From NCBI GenBank assembly GCA_025558095.1, contig JAIVFI010000017.1, positions 620,001 through 684,000 on the forward strand: 64,000 nt of DNA, in the 5' to 3' direction. Positions 39,803 through 50,381 of the stretch are shown in pieces (the first letter of the stretch is position 1; every line of letters starts with the position of its first letter). Both the position numbers and the translations under genes were made by a program. The stretch comes from Hyaloraphidium curvatum (lineage: Eukaryota; Monoblepharomycota; Hyaloraphidiomycetes; Hyaloraphidiales; Hyaloraphidiaceae). Under the pieces are notes generated by a model. The model saw only the letters and a program-made list of their open reading frames with translations. It did no database searches and was not told where the DNA came from.

Positions 39803-41990
39803 CTAGTCAACCAACGGGCAGAAGCTCTCCATCGTGAAGAACACCCCCAGGGATCGAAACACGCTCCACAGAGCCACAGAGAGGGTGACCATCGTGACCA
39901 CCATGGTCCGCACGCCTCCGTAGGTGACGGTGAATCCCAGAATCTTGGCGCTGTACCGCGACACCTCGAGGAACGAGCCAATGACGCGGTCGTGCTGCTC
40001 CAGCGCGGCGGCGAGAGGGGTCGGTCCGAGCTTGAGGCACGCCGTGCGGAGGTCCCGCCGGGCATCGTGGTATGCCGATGCGACGACGGAGATGAGGTTG
40101 TTGCGCGAGGCGAGGTTGATGGCGTTGATGAGCATGTAGACGAGGACAATGGAAAGGCAAAAGAGGAGCCATGCGGGAATGCAGGACCCGACGCCCTGAC
40201 GGATGGCGGAAGCGCTAGATCAGTCCCAGATTGTCTTCCCCGAATCGTGTGTCACTCACGACATTGACAATGATTGTGATTACAATCAGAGGAAACATGA
40301 TGACAAACACGGAGTTGCTGAGCAGTGTCTGGTCCTGCATCTCGCGCACTTTGCACCAAGCTGCGAAGCCGTGGTGAAGCCGAACGTACAGCCAAGGCTC
40401 TGACCCGGTCGGCCGGTCCCCGAGTGCAGTTTGCAGCATGGATCTCATGGAGAGGACGACAGCACGATGGTGCAGCCGCGCTTCGAGCCTCGCGGACGCG
40501 ACGTTGGTCACCCCGACAAAGCGAGCTGCAGAGTTCATGAAGGATGCCACGGCGACACAAACTGCAGGTTGGAGATATGTGAGTCAGCAGAGTCATTCCT
40601 GCGACGGGCGTGCGATGGCCTGACTGTAGATGGCCCCGAGAACACAACCCCACCACGTGGACAAGAGTTTGGAGCCAAAAGTGATCCACGTGGTCCATCC
40701 GGCAGTGAAGGTGAAAAGGAATGAGAACAAGAAGTTGTAAACGATATCCAAGAAGGTCATGCAAGCTGCAAGCCGCTGAATATTGCCAACGCAGCCGGAA
40801 CACGGACAGAACCGGTCGCCCTCTTCGTGCGCGACGAGGAAGAGGCTTCCATCGAATGACCCACGACCAGGTTTTGGCCCTTCTTCCTTCCTCGTCAGCT
40901 GCAGCCATCTGCAGAGCACCGCCGGGGCGGCGAAATCCAGCACCTTTGGAACGCTGGGCATGGCCACCGCGACGAGGCCGATGGCAAAGAATCCAAGCGC
41001 AGTTGCGGAAACAACACCTGCGACCATCTGCTTCGTTCCGAAGAGGCCATCGTTCCATGACCAGGAGAGTCCTTGGAAAGCCAACATCATGCAATAGCAG
41101 AGTCCCACTTGCGCAGCGCTCCTCCACCCGAGGAAGCTTGCGCTCCGAGACGCGCCAAGAAAAGCGAACATTCGGAGCACGGGGTCGTCGAAGTCGGCCA
41201 GCATGGTTTCGAACGTCACGGGGTGCGCTCCTCGGAACTCGGCCGCGGGGTCGCCCCCCGCTTCCCCTGCTTCCTCGTCCGGCAGCAGCGGCCGGAACGG
41301 CGGCGTCGCGGCGGGGAACAGGCACACCCACTTTTCGGGCGAGAAATCGGCGTCCGGTGCGCTCGGGTCACCGTGCGGCGCGCTCGGGTCGCCGTGAGTG
41401 GTTGGGTCTGGGAGCGCAGGGACGCCCATTCCGTCGGCGGCGGGGTTGTTTTCTCCGCTCATGGCGCGAGTGCTATCGAGATGCCTCTTCAGGCCGACGA
41501 GCAACAAGCGAAGAATCCTCCGGCGTCTCGCGCTGTGGAAGTTTGGTCGCGTCGATCGCCTCAGGACGTGCCTCAGAACCAGAGCGAGAGGATAGATCTG
41601 CTTGGCAAGAGGTAGTGGCAAGAGGAGGGGAGAGGCGGCCCTTCGCTCGTCCCTCGCTTCGGCCTTCTCCCCTCTTGCTTCTTGAGCCGCTACGCGACTC
41701 ACCTCTTGCCACTGCTCCGGCCGTAACATCCTTTTGCCGAAATCACGGAAGGAAGTGATTTATCTACAACATGTTGGACCGTATCATTGCCGCAGGCTCT
41801 TCAGATTTGGATGCTCCGGTGCGGTCCAACGAGTCAACATCCTTCGAGCCCATTTTCGAGCCTCCGTTTGAGGGCCCAAACCCACATGAGACGCAGGCGA
41901 TACCTAGCGCATGGCAACTGAGTCCTCCAATCGCGACCTTCTGTGCCTTTGGTGCGCGAACCGCGCGCGTTTCTGCATCGCGGAGCAAGG
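39740..41990 (-). repeat. Inverted duplication, arm B (partner 17225-19350)
   Basis: Carries the intact multi-TM gene with its upstream flank in opposite orientation to arm A. The outer edge at about 39745 retains the CTATTCCGCCTCCGGCTCA phrase that in arm A overlaps the last codons of the Nudix gene. This suggests that arm B was copied from the arm A locus or converted by it. Confidence 0.8.
39803..41462 (-). CDS. Multi-TM membrane protein of unknown family, intact copy
   Basis: Exons 40625-41462, 40260-40561 and 39803-40195 give 510 aa. The N-terminus is low-complexity with a doubled HGDPSAP phrase. The body has hydrophobic pairs: around CYCMMLAFQGLSWSW and VSATALGFFAIGLVAVAM; TFLDIVYNFLFSFLFTF; WWGCVLGAIYICVAVASFM; VFVIMFPLIVITIIVNV; AWLLFCLSIVLVYMLIN; and a last VVTMVTLSVALWSVFRSL, so about seven or eight TM segments. 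A soluble loop has FCPCSGCVG (CxCxxC). Introns of 63 and 64 bases have consistent phases and both lie at membrane segments. I recognise no family. Retained residues are ARLEARLHHRA and WLYVRLHHGFAAWC. Function unknown. Confidence 0.8.
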
Positions 41991-42197
41991 ACGATCCCCG
42001 AGGGGTACGGCGGTCGCGGGCTGACGAACGGAACCAGGTGTGAAGCCATCGCTGCAGATATCATCTCTCCAAGGGCATCGTGTCCCCGTCCTCGGCGTCC
42101 ATGCGCACGTCCAACGACGGGATGAATTCTGCATCAGCACAAGACCGCACAACCCCATCGCTCTCCGCACAGCGGAAGCCACCGCCTGGCGCGCACA
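41463..42197. other. Intergenic: conserved upstream flank of the multi-TM gene
   Basis: About 735 bases. The first ~530 belong to arm B and match the region upstream of the broken copy, including TAGATAAATCAC and GATGTTGACTCGTT words, so promoter elements were duplicated with the gene. The remainder is the 3' flank of kinase member 2. Confidence 0.5.
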
Positions 42198-43383
42198 CTA
42201 TGCCTCCCCCGCCAGGCACCTCAGCTCCCCCGTCCTTTCGTCGAACGCCACCCACGCCCCCGCCCACCCCTCCCTCCCCATCCGCACCTCCCGCGGATCC
42301 CAGAACCAAGGATGCGCCAGCGCCCCCGCCGCCGTCACCCTCTCCCGCTGGTCCACCACCAGCATCCGCGCGACGAGGTCCCTGAACCCGGACGAAAAAC
42401 CATCCGGCAAGCCCGCCCAGCGCCCGGCGCCGATCGCCGCGTACAGCTCGTGGAAGCTCCCCGCGCCCTCGAAGGGGGTGCGGCCCGTCGCCAGCTCGAC
42501 GGCCATGCAGCCCAGCGCCCAGATGTCCACCTCACAGCCGTAGGGCGAGCCGCGGACGATCTCGGGGGCGATGAAGTACGGGGTGCCCGCGATGGTCCGG
42601 AACGGTGCGTGCGGGCCGAAGCCGGGATGGGAGGAGGGGGGTAACACCCGCGGCGTCGAAATCCGCAAGGGCGAGGTCCGACGGGTCCTCGTCCGGGCGG
42701 CGGAGCAGCACGTTGGACGGCTTCAGGTCTCGGTGTGCGATGCCCCGCGAGTGGAGGTACGCCAGGGCCCAGAGGATCGAGCGCAGGATGGGGCGGATGC
42801 GGTGTTCGGGGAGGGGGCCGTGCGCGTCGAGGTACGCCTGGAGGTCGGATTCGCAGAGCTCCATGACGGTGTAGATCTGGAGGCGGGAGCATCAGAACGA
42901 GCCCCACGGCACCAGCGAACACGCCTGGAGACTAACCTTGTGCTCGGTTTCGATCCGCTCGAACACGCGGCACAGGTGCGGGTGGTCCAGCGCCGCGACC
43001 GCCTCGAACCTCGCGCGGGCGGCTTCCCCGTCCTCCGGCGCGAACGGCGCCCACCCCAGCGCGTGCACCCTGCGGCAGCTCTTGAGCGCCACGCGCCGCC
43101 CGTCGTCCAAACAGACGGCCGCGCGCACGCAGCCCGTCGACCCGCCGCCGAGGGCCGCGTAGGCCGCGAACCGGCGGCGGCGCGCGCGCCCTGCCGCGAA
43201 GGGGCCCGCCGGGTCGACCGGCGGGGAGAGCTCCGACGCCGCGCGGGGGAGCTGCATGTGCCTGGGGCGTGCCGGGCAGGTGGCCGGGGCGGGGCGGCCG
43301 TCTTGCACACGCCAGAGCTGCCCCGGACGCGGGATCGCGACGGGCGCGCTATGGGCAGGCAATTGGTACGCTTCCGCGGCCAT
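42198..43383 (-). pseudogene. DFD-type protein kinase, family member 2, frameshifted
   Basis: Exons 42937-43383 and 42198-42876, with the intron at the same site as members 1 and 3. It has FAAGRARRRRFAA, LGGGSTGCV, RVALKSC, YTVMELCESDLQ, GIAHRDLKPSN and LADFDAAG. Right after DFDAAG the frame breaks: the rest of the kinase domain (TIAGTPYFIAPE, DIWALGCMAVELATG, LVVDQRERVTAAGALAHPWF) lies one base away. The break coincides with a six-G run at 42636-42641 on the plus strand; a five-G run would restore register. No intron explains it. Either a sequencing error in a homopolymer or a recent inactivation. As written the product stops shortly after the activation segment starts. Confidence 0.75.
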
Positions 43384-44228
43384 GCTCGCGGCGGCAGCGG
43401 GCTCGGATAACGTCCGCGGATCGGATTGGTTCCGCGATGGCGTTGCGAATCCTGGGCGGGTAAAGCTCGGAGGGGCAAAGGGTCCGAAGCGAATCCGTGT
43501 TCCCCGGACAGTCCGATCGCCCACTATCGGCGCATCGGAGCGCATTCGGTGCACTTCCGGAGGCTTGCTCGGTATCTTCCACGTTGCCCGGCGGCCCATA
43601 CGCCCTGGTCCGATGAAGTCAAGTCGTTGCTATCGCACCGGCCGATTGGCACAGCCGCGGATCCCTTCCCGGCACCGCCCCGAAGGTGACCGGCCGCACG
43701 ATCGGACGACCGGAACCGATCCATCGGCCACCCTCCCGCGCATATCAATGCAGAACAGAGGGCGGGACATCGAGACGGGCGGTTTCCGCGGCGGGGGACG
43801 GTTCGTCATCCGGCGCCGATTACTCACGATCGGAGCCACTTTGCCCTGGGACCGATCCGGGATCCGGTGGCCGCACCGCACGGCGGGGACCACTGGATGA
43901 GCAATGTACTGCCCGCCGACGGCCAACCTTCGCCGGCGGGTGCCGGGCGGGCGGGATCGGGCACCGAGGCCACGTGCCGTGGGCGAAGTAAGGGGTAATC
44001 GGGGGCCAGTGTCCGCCCTTCGGTGCGGCGATGAGACAGTCCGTTGAAGAAATCAGATGACCTGCATCAAGCCCATGGGGAAGCGAGGACGGAAGACGGC
44101 CTAGGACTGGACGAGGATGACGGGCCCACCGTTGGTCGACGCCAGACCCCCCCCGCATCGACCTGCGTTCCGCATCGCGGGCCTCCACGCGTCCGGCCCT
44201 CTCCGGCGCCTCGTCTCCCCGCACAAAC
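43384..44228. other. Intergenic, divergent upstream region
   Basis: About 845 bases between kinase member 2 (minus) and the five-exon orphan (plus). CGGATCGG/CCGATCGG-like words recur (near 43420, 43510, 43650 and 43860). No gene is supportable. Confidence 0.4.
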
Positions 44229-45522
44229 ATGGCGCCGAAGCGCGCCGCGCGCCGCCCCGCCGCCCTCTCCGACTCCGACGACGACGCGCCGCCCGCCCGC
44301 GGCGGCTCCTCGGAGGGCCTCGAGTCGTCCGACGGCGGCGCGGAGGACGCGCCCGCGCCGCCGGCGGGGATGGGGATCGCGCTGCGGGGCGCGGAATCGC
44401 GGCACACCGGTGGGGTCACCGGACGGCACTCCCTGTCCCCCGGCTGAACGACCCCCGGCGACGCGGACGCCAGTCTACGGCAACGTGACCTTCTACGACG
44501 AGCGCACCAAGTCCCCCGTCGGCCTGGCCAAGGTCTGGAGCGTTGATTTCCCCTCGGTCCCGTGCGGTCCGGGCGCCTCCGTCGGGTGGACCACGCAGCG
44601 CGCCTTCGAGGTGTGCGAGCTCGTGCCGATCGTCAGGGAACTGTGGCACGCGCGGTCGGCGGCGCATCTGTCGGTACGAGATCAGGTCGCTCAGTAGGGC
44701 CTGCCGCTGCTGCACCGCGTCGCGGCCCGCTGACGTTCCGGGGCAGCCCAGAGCAAGGTCACCGTCCACATCGGCCCCTCTTCCGTGATCAAACCCCTCC
44801 CCCCCGGCGCGACGGAGGAGCACACGGTGACCGCCGGCCCCGTGAGCAGGATATCCCGGTCGCGGCAACAACTCTGGATCGGGTGCGCGATGGTGGAGGG
44901 GCAGAGGACGGTGGAGCTGGTGCTCAGCTTCGTGGGTTGCCCGCGCAACCGGGGGAGCGTGGTTGGGCTGATGCGCTGCGGCAGAAATCGGTGCCGGAGG
45001 AGGAGCAGAACCCGCGGCTCAAGCCCGGCCCGCTCCCGGCGTGGGTCGCCGAGGCGGACCGGCACCCCGACGCGGCGCTGCTCGGGACCAAGAAGCGCTC
45101 CCTCGCGCTCGCAGATTTGAAGAAGAGGGTGCGTCGGGTATGCGCTTTCCCGGCCCGGCTCACGCCCCGTCCGGCAGCTCGCCCTCGTCGACTGGATCCT
45201 TTCCCGCAACCCCGCGCTCACCCACCCCGCCCTACGCCTCTTCTTCCCCTCCCTCCCCTCGGACCAAACGATGAAGAACCACCGCCGCCAGATCCGCTGG
45301 ATCGAGGCCTGGGCCGAGGACGTACCATCCATCCGGCATGCGGTGGGGGAGGGGACCGGGTTGGGGAAGCTGAGGCGGATGGTCAAGGGGGAGCAGGAGA
45401 GGAGGAAGGGGGCGAGGGAGGGGGATCCGATGGCGGTGAGGAGGTTGGTGGCGGGGGAGGTTGCGGGGGTGGGGAAGGGGGAGGGGTCGTCGCCGATGAG
45501 GAACGTGAAGTCGGGGTGGTGA
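44229..45522 (+). CDS. Five-exon orphan protein
   Basis: Exons 44229-44409, 44474-44673, 44752-44931, 44985-45128 and 45178-45522 give 349 aa. It starts MAPKRAARRPAALSDSDDDA, an acidic/basic nuclear-looking tail. A compact domain follows: HTVYGNVTFYDERTKSP, GLAKVWSVDFPSVPC, FEVCELVPIVRELWHA, SKVTVHIGPSSVI and QLWIGCAMVEGQRTVELVL. A helical region LALVDWILSRNPALTHPALR and RRQIRWIEAWAEDVPS precedes a Gly/Lys-rich basic tail. I do not recognise the family. All four introns keep phase and turn fragmentary frames into one plausible protein, which is the main evidence. A nuclear role is suggested only by the charged ends. Confidence 0.7.
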
Positions 45523-45704
45523 GGTTGTGGTTTTCAGGAATGAATGCTTGCAATGACGCTGGAAACAAGGTCAAAGAATCACTATGGAGTCGTCCACGAA
45601 AAGGTCACCCCTGCCCAATTTTGTCCCGCGCAACTGCCCTGTCACCACGTAGATCCCCGAATCACCCGCCACAACCGTCCCAACCCTCGAGATTCTGCTA
45701 TCCC

Positions 45705-46940
45705 TCAGGGCGAGCGATGTGGAGCACCTTTGGGCCGGAATACGGTCCCTCGCTCCAGCACTCGAACCCGAGCCACTCGGCATATCCCCGGAGCGCGGAC
45801 CTCCGGTTCGCGAGCAGCCCCTCGATCGGCGGGATCGGCGACGCTTCCGAATCGGAAGCCAGGGCTTGCAGGGAGGGCCGGCCGGAAGCGCTCGACGACC
45901 TCCACGCGCTCCTGGTACCTCGCAGCCTTCTTCTTCGCGTCCCTCTCCTCCTTTCCCTTGCGCTGCTCCGCCTCCCGCGCCCGATGCAGCTCCTGCCGCT
46001 CCTCCTCCGCGGCCTTGCGGGCCTTGGCGCTCTCCCTCGCCTCGTGGACCCACGCCGCGCGGTGCGGCAGGCCCTCGGGACCCCGGGCCGCGACGTATTC
46101 CGCGATCGCCCGGTCCCGCGCGCGCGACTCGGCGCTCCAGACGGCTTCGTACGTGCGCCTGCTGAAATCGCCGCGGTACCAGTTGGCGGCCGGGCCTGCC
46201 GCGGCCAGGGCGCGCGAGTGGATGTCGAGGTAGCGCGTGTGCGCGAGGAGGAACTGCAGCGTTTCGAGCTCGTCGAGGAGACGGGGGAGGCCGTCGGAGT
46301 AGAACTGCCGGAGGTGGCCGAGGATCCAGCGCTGGGATACGTGGAGCTTGCAAAGGCTGACGTAGCCCCGATCGCGCTGCGCGATCGGGTGCACCTCGTG
46401 CCGCAGGCTGTCCGAAGTCGGCAGCCTCCTCGTGGAACCGCGGTTGGCAGGCAGCTTTTCGTCGAGGTACTTCCGGTAAGGATCCGCCGCGCGGCCGAGG
46501 GCAACGTCCCCCGAGACCTCCGCGAGCCGCCTCCAGTCGAACGCGTCGTCCTCCACTTGGGCCTGCCACTGATGCCACAGCTCATCGTCATCCTCGACAT
46601 CCTTGCGGCTGCCGTAAAGAGGGTTGATCTGCATGAGGAAGTCGGGCCGCGCGTCGCGCATCCTCCCGGCGACTCGGGCAAACGCGTCGGCCGAGCAGCC
46701 CTTCAGGTCCTCCGGCTCCACAAAGCGGGCGAAAATGTCCACGGGCATGGGTCGCCCGAGATACATCGGCAGGCAGGACAGCAGCGCGGCCGGGCCGTCC
46801 AGGAGCGCGAGCCGCCACATGGGAGACGTGTCCACTTCGAGGCCGTCCGCGGCGACGAACGCCTGGAGCGCGGCCATCGTGGGCACGTCGGGAGCGACGA
46901 AGGGGGACACGAGCTCCACGAGGAGCGAGAGGCGGGACAT
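45705..46940 (-). CDS. Coiled-coil protein, paralog A', C-terminally frameshifted
   Basis: Single exon of 411 aa from MSRLSLLVELVSPFVAPDVP, closely similar to the protein at 36520-37752 over most of its length, including GLEVDTSPMWRLALLDG, IFARFVEPEDLKG, EDDAFDWRRL, SQRWILGHL and a charged helix near EEERQELHRAREAEQ. Near 45871-45878 the similarity switches frame: after VEVVERFRPAL the expected QALASDSEASPIPP continues one base away and would end at 45698 (VLHIARPEG). One extra C in the coding strand explains this. As written, the last ~55 residues are unrelated to the paralog. Sequencing error or true frameshift; the main body could still function. Confidence 0.7.
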   Translation of the reverse strand: MSRLSLLVELVSPFVAPDVPTMAALQAFVAADGLEVDTSPMWRLALLDGPAALLSCLPMYLGRPMPVDIFARFVEPEDLKGCSADAFARVAGRMRDARPDFLMQINPLYGSRKDVEDDDELWHQWQAQVEDDAFDWRRLAEVSGDVALGRAADPYRKYLDEKLPANRGSTRRLPTSDSLRHEVHPIAQRDRGYVSLCKLHVSQRWILGHLRQFYSDGLPRLLDELETLQFLLAHTRYLDIHSRALAAAGPAANWYRGDFSRRTYEAVWSAESRARDRAIAEYVAARGPEGLPHRAAWVHEARESAKARKAAEEERQELHRAREAEQRKGKEERDAKKKAARYQERVEVVERFRPALPASPGFRFGSVADPADRGAAREPEVRAPGICRVARVRVLERGTVFRPKGAPHRSP

Positions 46941-47335
46941 TGAGGGCAAAGCGGGGCAGCTGAGTTTAAGGACGCGACGGGACCGCTTTTGAGACAGTCG
47001 CGACTTGCAACTCCATCCACTTCGCCATTGGATGCCTCAGCTGCTCGAACAGAACATGACACGATGCATGAGGATTAGTCTGTGCCATCCATCCTGAATT
47101 TCTTAGCCAACGTCAGGCCCAGAAGTGGATCACATCCAGGGCGACATCGCTATAGCGCTATCCTCGGGCGCTTGCTCATCCCGCTCCCTTGGCACTCCGC
47201 TTCCGGGCCTCTGCAGAACGCGCTAGACGTGCGCCCGAGCTCTGCCTCCCCGTAATTCTCGTGCCCTGGTTAGTGGCGTGCTGCCCTCCGTGTCGCGAGA
47301 CCCTGCTCGAGCTCCGCGCCCCCGGCAAACAGAAG
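46941..47335. promoter_or_regulatory. Divergent promoter region, paralog A' / amidohydrolase
   Basis: About 395 bases between two divergent starts, AT-richer near 47050-47110. No specific element was recognised. Confidence 0.4.
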
Positions 47336-49097
47336 ATGCCCTCCGCCTTCTTCCGCAACGGCGCGGTGTACACGCTCGAGGATGCGCAGCCGTGGGCCGA
47401 GGCCGTCGTCGTGCACGACAGCCACATCGCCTTCGTCGGTTCCGAGGCCGAGGCGCGCCAGCACCTGCGGCCCGACACGCACGAGGTCGACATGCGCGGC
47501 GGCTTCCTGATGCCCGGCTTCATCGACGGCCACAACCACCTCATCGGCGGCGCGACCGCCAAGGTCGGCGTGTCGCTCGAGAACCTCCGCGGCAAGGACG
47601 CCGTACTCGAGCAGATCCGCCGCTACGCGACGACGCACCCGCACAACCACGTCATCCGCGGGCACGGCTGGACGCCCTTCACCTTCGACGGCGAGCAGCC
47701 GCACCGCACGTGGCTGGACGCGGTCACCGACGTGCGACCGGCCTACCTCCACACGTACGACGTGCACGACGTGTGGGCCAACACGGCCGCGTTCAAGGCC
47801 GCCGGCATCGACGCGTCCACGCCCGACCCGCACCCGCCCACGGGGTACTACGTGCGCGACCCGGACGGGTTCCCGGCGGGCAAGTGCTGCGAGCCCGAGG
47901 CGTGGGTGCCCATCGCCCAGGCCCTGGGCATGTTCACGCTCGAGTCGATCAAGGAGGCCATGGAGCTGACGATGGCGGCGGCGCCGTCCTGGGGGATCAC
48001 GACCTACTTCGACGCCGGCACGCTCATAACCTCGGGCAAGCTCGTCGACGAGGTCTGGAGCTACCTTATCGACGTGGACAGGAACAAGGGCGGCATCCCG
48101 GTGCGGCTCGTGGGCTCGCACATCGTCCGCGATGGCACCACCTCGAACGACAAGATGCTGTCGTCGCTCAAGCAGCTCCAGCAGACCGTGCAGTCGCCCA
48201 ACATCACCATCACCACTTTGAAGATGTTCATGGACGGTGGGTGGCGCTCGACGCTGCTGGGGATCTAGCTTCAGCTGACCGCCCGCCCCTCAAGGTGTCG
48301 GTCCCACGCACACCGCCTCCATGCTCGAGGACTACGCCGACGAGCCCCACAAGGGCGGCTGGGTCATGACCCCCGACGCCGCGCTCCGGCTGACGGCGGC
48401 CGCCAACGCCGCCGGCATCGACGTTCACATCCACGCCTGCGGCGACGCGGGCGTGCGCGCCGCCCTCGACGCCTTCGAGAACGTCCGCAAGACCCGGCCC
48501 GACCTCACGCCCCGCAACACCGTCTGCCACCTCGAATTCTGCCACCCCGACGACGTCAAGCGCTTCGCCGAGCTCGGTGTGACGGCCAACGGCACGCCCG
48601 TCTGGGGCTGCGACTACCGCGGCGAGTTCGTCGACGCGTACCCGGCCCTCGTCGGGAGCGAGCGGTTCCCGCGGGACTACTGCCCCTATGGTGCCGTCGT
48701 CAAGACGGGGGCCAACGTCACTTTCGGCGCGGACTGCCCGGGGTGCGAGGTGCACGAGATCGCGCCGCTGGTGCAGATGGAGGTCGCCGTCACAAGGCGG
48801 CGGCCCGGGCGCGCGGACGACAGGCCCGTGGGGCCCGACAACGCCGTGTCGGTGGCCGAGGCGCTGCGGTGCTACACCCTGAACGGGGCCTACGCGCTGC
48901 GGCTGGAGAAGGAGACGGGGAGCATCAGGGCGGGCAAGAGGGCGGACCTGGTGCTGCTGGGCGCGAGCCCGTTCGACGTGGCGCCGCACAGGATCCACGC
49001 CATCCCGGTGCTGTTCACCATGCTCGCGGGGAGGGTCACGCATTCGGCGCTGAATCCCGGGGCGGAGGCGGCGGCGGCGGAGCAGGCCAAGATCTGA
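47336..49097 (+). CDS. YtcJ-like metal-dependent amidohydrolase
   Basis: Exons 47336-48236 and 48295-49097 give 567 aa. An N-terminal strand block (FFRNGAVYTLEDAQPWAEAV) leads to the metal site GFIDGHNHLIGG (HxH-like HNH). Later markers are TLKMFMDGVG, GIDVHIHACGD (metal His), CHLEFCHP and VTFGADCPGCEVHE (metal Asp), then the C-terminal GSIRAGKRADLVLLG typical of composite-domain amidohydrolases (amidohydro_3). The family hydrolyses amides or related bonds; the substrate is unknown. The 58-base intron (GTGGGT...CTCAAG, with GCTGACC before the acceptor) joins MDG to VGPTHTASML. The ATG at 47336 fits the family start; the frame is open further upstream. Confidence 0.92.
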
Positions 49098-49330
49098 GCG
49101 TGGTGTCGATCCTGAGGACGAAAAGGGCTATTCTGACACAGACATGTATCGCCAGCAGACAACAATGCCAATGGAGTCAATCAGTAGTCAATCAGCAGTG
49201 AATTAAGCAGTCCAGCGATCCTCGCTCTCTTCCGCGGCCGCAGCACCACGTAGGCTCAGCGAACCCATCGTCTTCCCCCGTGCCTCCGGCCAGCCAGACG
49301 AAACCCGCAACTCAACAAACCGCCGGATCG

Positions 49331-50381
49331 TCAGGCGGCGACGCACCGCAGCTCCCCAGTTCCTTCGTCGAAAGTCACCCAGGCCCCCGCTCCCGTTGGC
49401 CCCTGCTGCCTCCCTCCGCCGCGGGATTCCCAGGACTCCCAGAACCACGGGTGCGCCAGCGCCTCGGCCGCCGTCATCCGCTCCCGCTGGTCCACCACCA
49501 GCATCCTTCCCACGAGGTCCCTGAACGCGGCCGAGAACCCGGCGGGCAGCCCGCCCCACCGGCCGAGCTCGATCGACGCGTACAGCTCGCCAAAGTTGGC
49601 CGCGCCCCCAAACGGCGTGGAGCCGGTGGCCAGCTCCACGGCGATGCAGCCCAGGGCCCACATGTCGACCTCGCTGCCGTAGGCGGCGCCGCGGACGATC
49701 TCAGGGGCGAGGTAGAAGGGGGTCCCCGCGATCGTCTGGAAGGGCGCCTGCGCGAAGAAGAAGTTTGGCGACGAGGAGCACACCCCCGCCGCATCGAAAT
49801 CGGCGACGGCCAGGTCCGACGGGTCCTCCTCCGGGCGGCGGAGGAGCACGTTCGAGGGTTTGAGATCGCGATGCGCGACGCCGTTTGCGTGGAGGTATGC
49901 GAGGGCGGAGAGAATCGAGCGGAGGATGGGGCGCAGGGAGCGCTCCGGGATCGGGCCGTGCGAGTGGAGATAGGCCTCGAGGTCCGTTGCGCAGAGCTCC
50001 ATGACCGTGTAGACCTGGGGCCGGCGGTGGGTCAGAAGACCATGAATCAATAGCAGGGGTATAAATCACCTTGCCCTCGACCTCGATGAGCTCGAGCAGG
50101 CGGCAGAGGTTCGGGTGGTTCAGCTTCGCCACGGCCCGGAACCTGGCCCGCAGCGCGTCGCGCTGGGAGGCGGGCGCGCTGCAGCTCTTCAGCGCGACCC
50201 GCTGCCCGCTGTCGAGGCAAACCGCGCCGCGCACGCGGCCGGACGCCCCGCTGCCGAGAGTGGCAAAGGACGCGATGCGGCGGCGGCGTGCGCGGCCAGC
50301 GGCAAACAGCGCCGCGTCGGCGGCCGTCGGCGGGGGAGGCGAGCCCGGTACTGCGGGCGGGGAGTCTCTCGCGAGGCCCAT
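49331..50381 (-). CDS. Ser/Thr protein kinase with DFD motif, family member 3
   Basis: Exons 50070-50381 and 49331-50014 give 331 aa. ALFAAGRARRRRIAS precedes LGSGASGRV, RVALKSC, LNHPNLCRLLELIE, YTVMELCATDLE, GVAHRDLKPSN, VADFDAAG (DFD), TIAGTPFYLAPE, DMWALGCIAVELATG and HPWFWESWE. It is most similar to member 2 in the C-lobe (LVVDQRERMTAAEALAHPWF) and to member 1 in the N-lobe. The intron (55 bases) is at the shared position after VEGK. It is intact and convergent with the amidohydrolase. It provides the reference for the frameshift in member 2. Confidence 0.88.
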
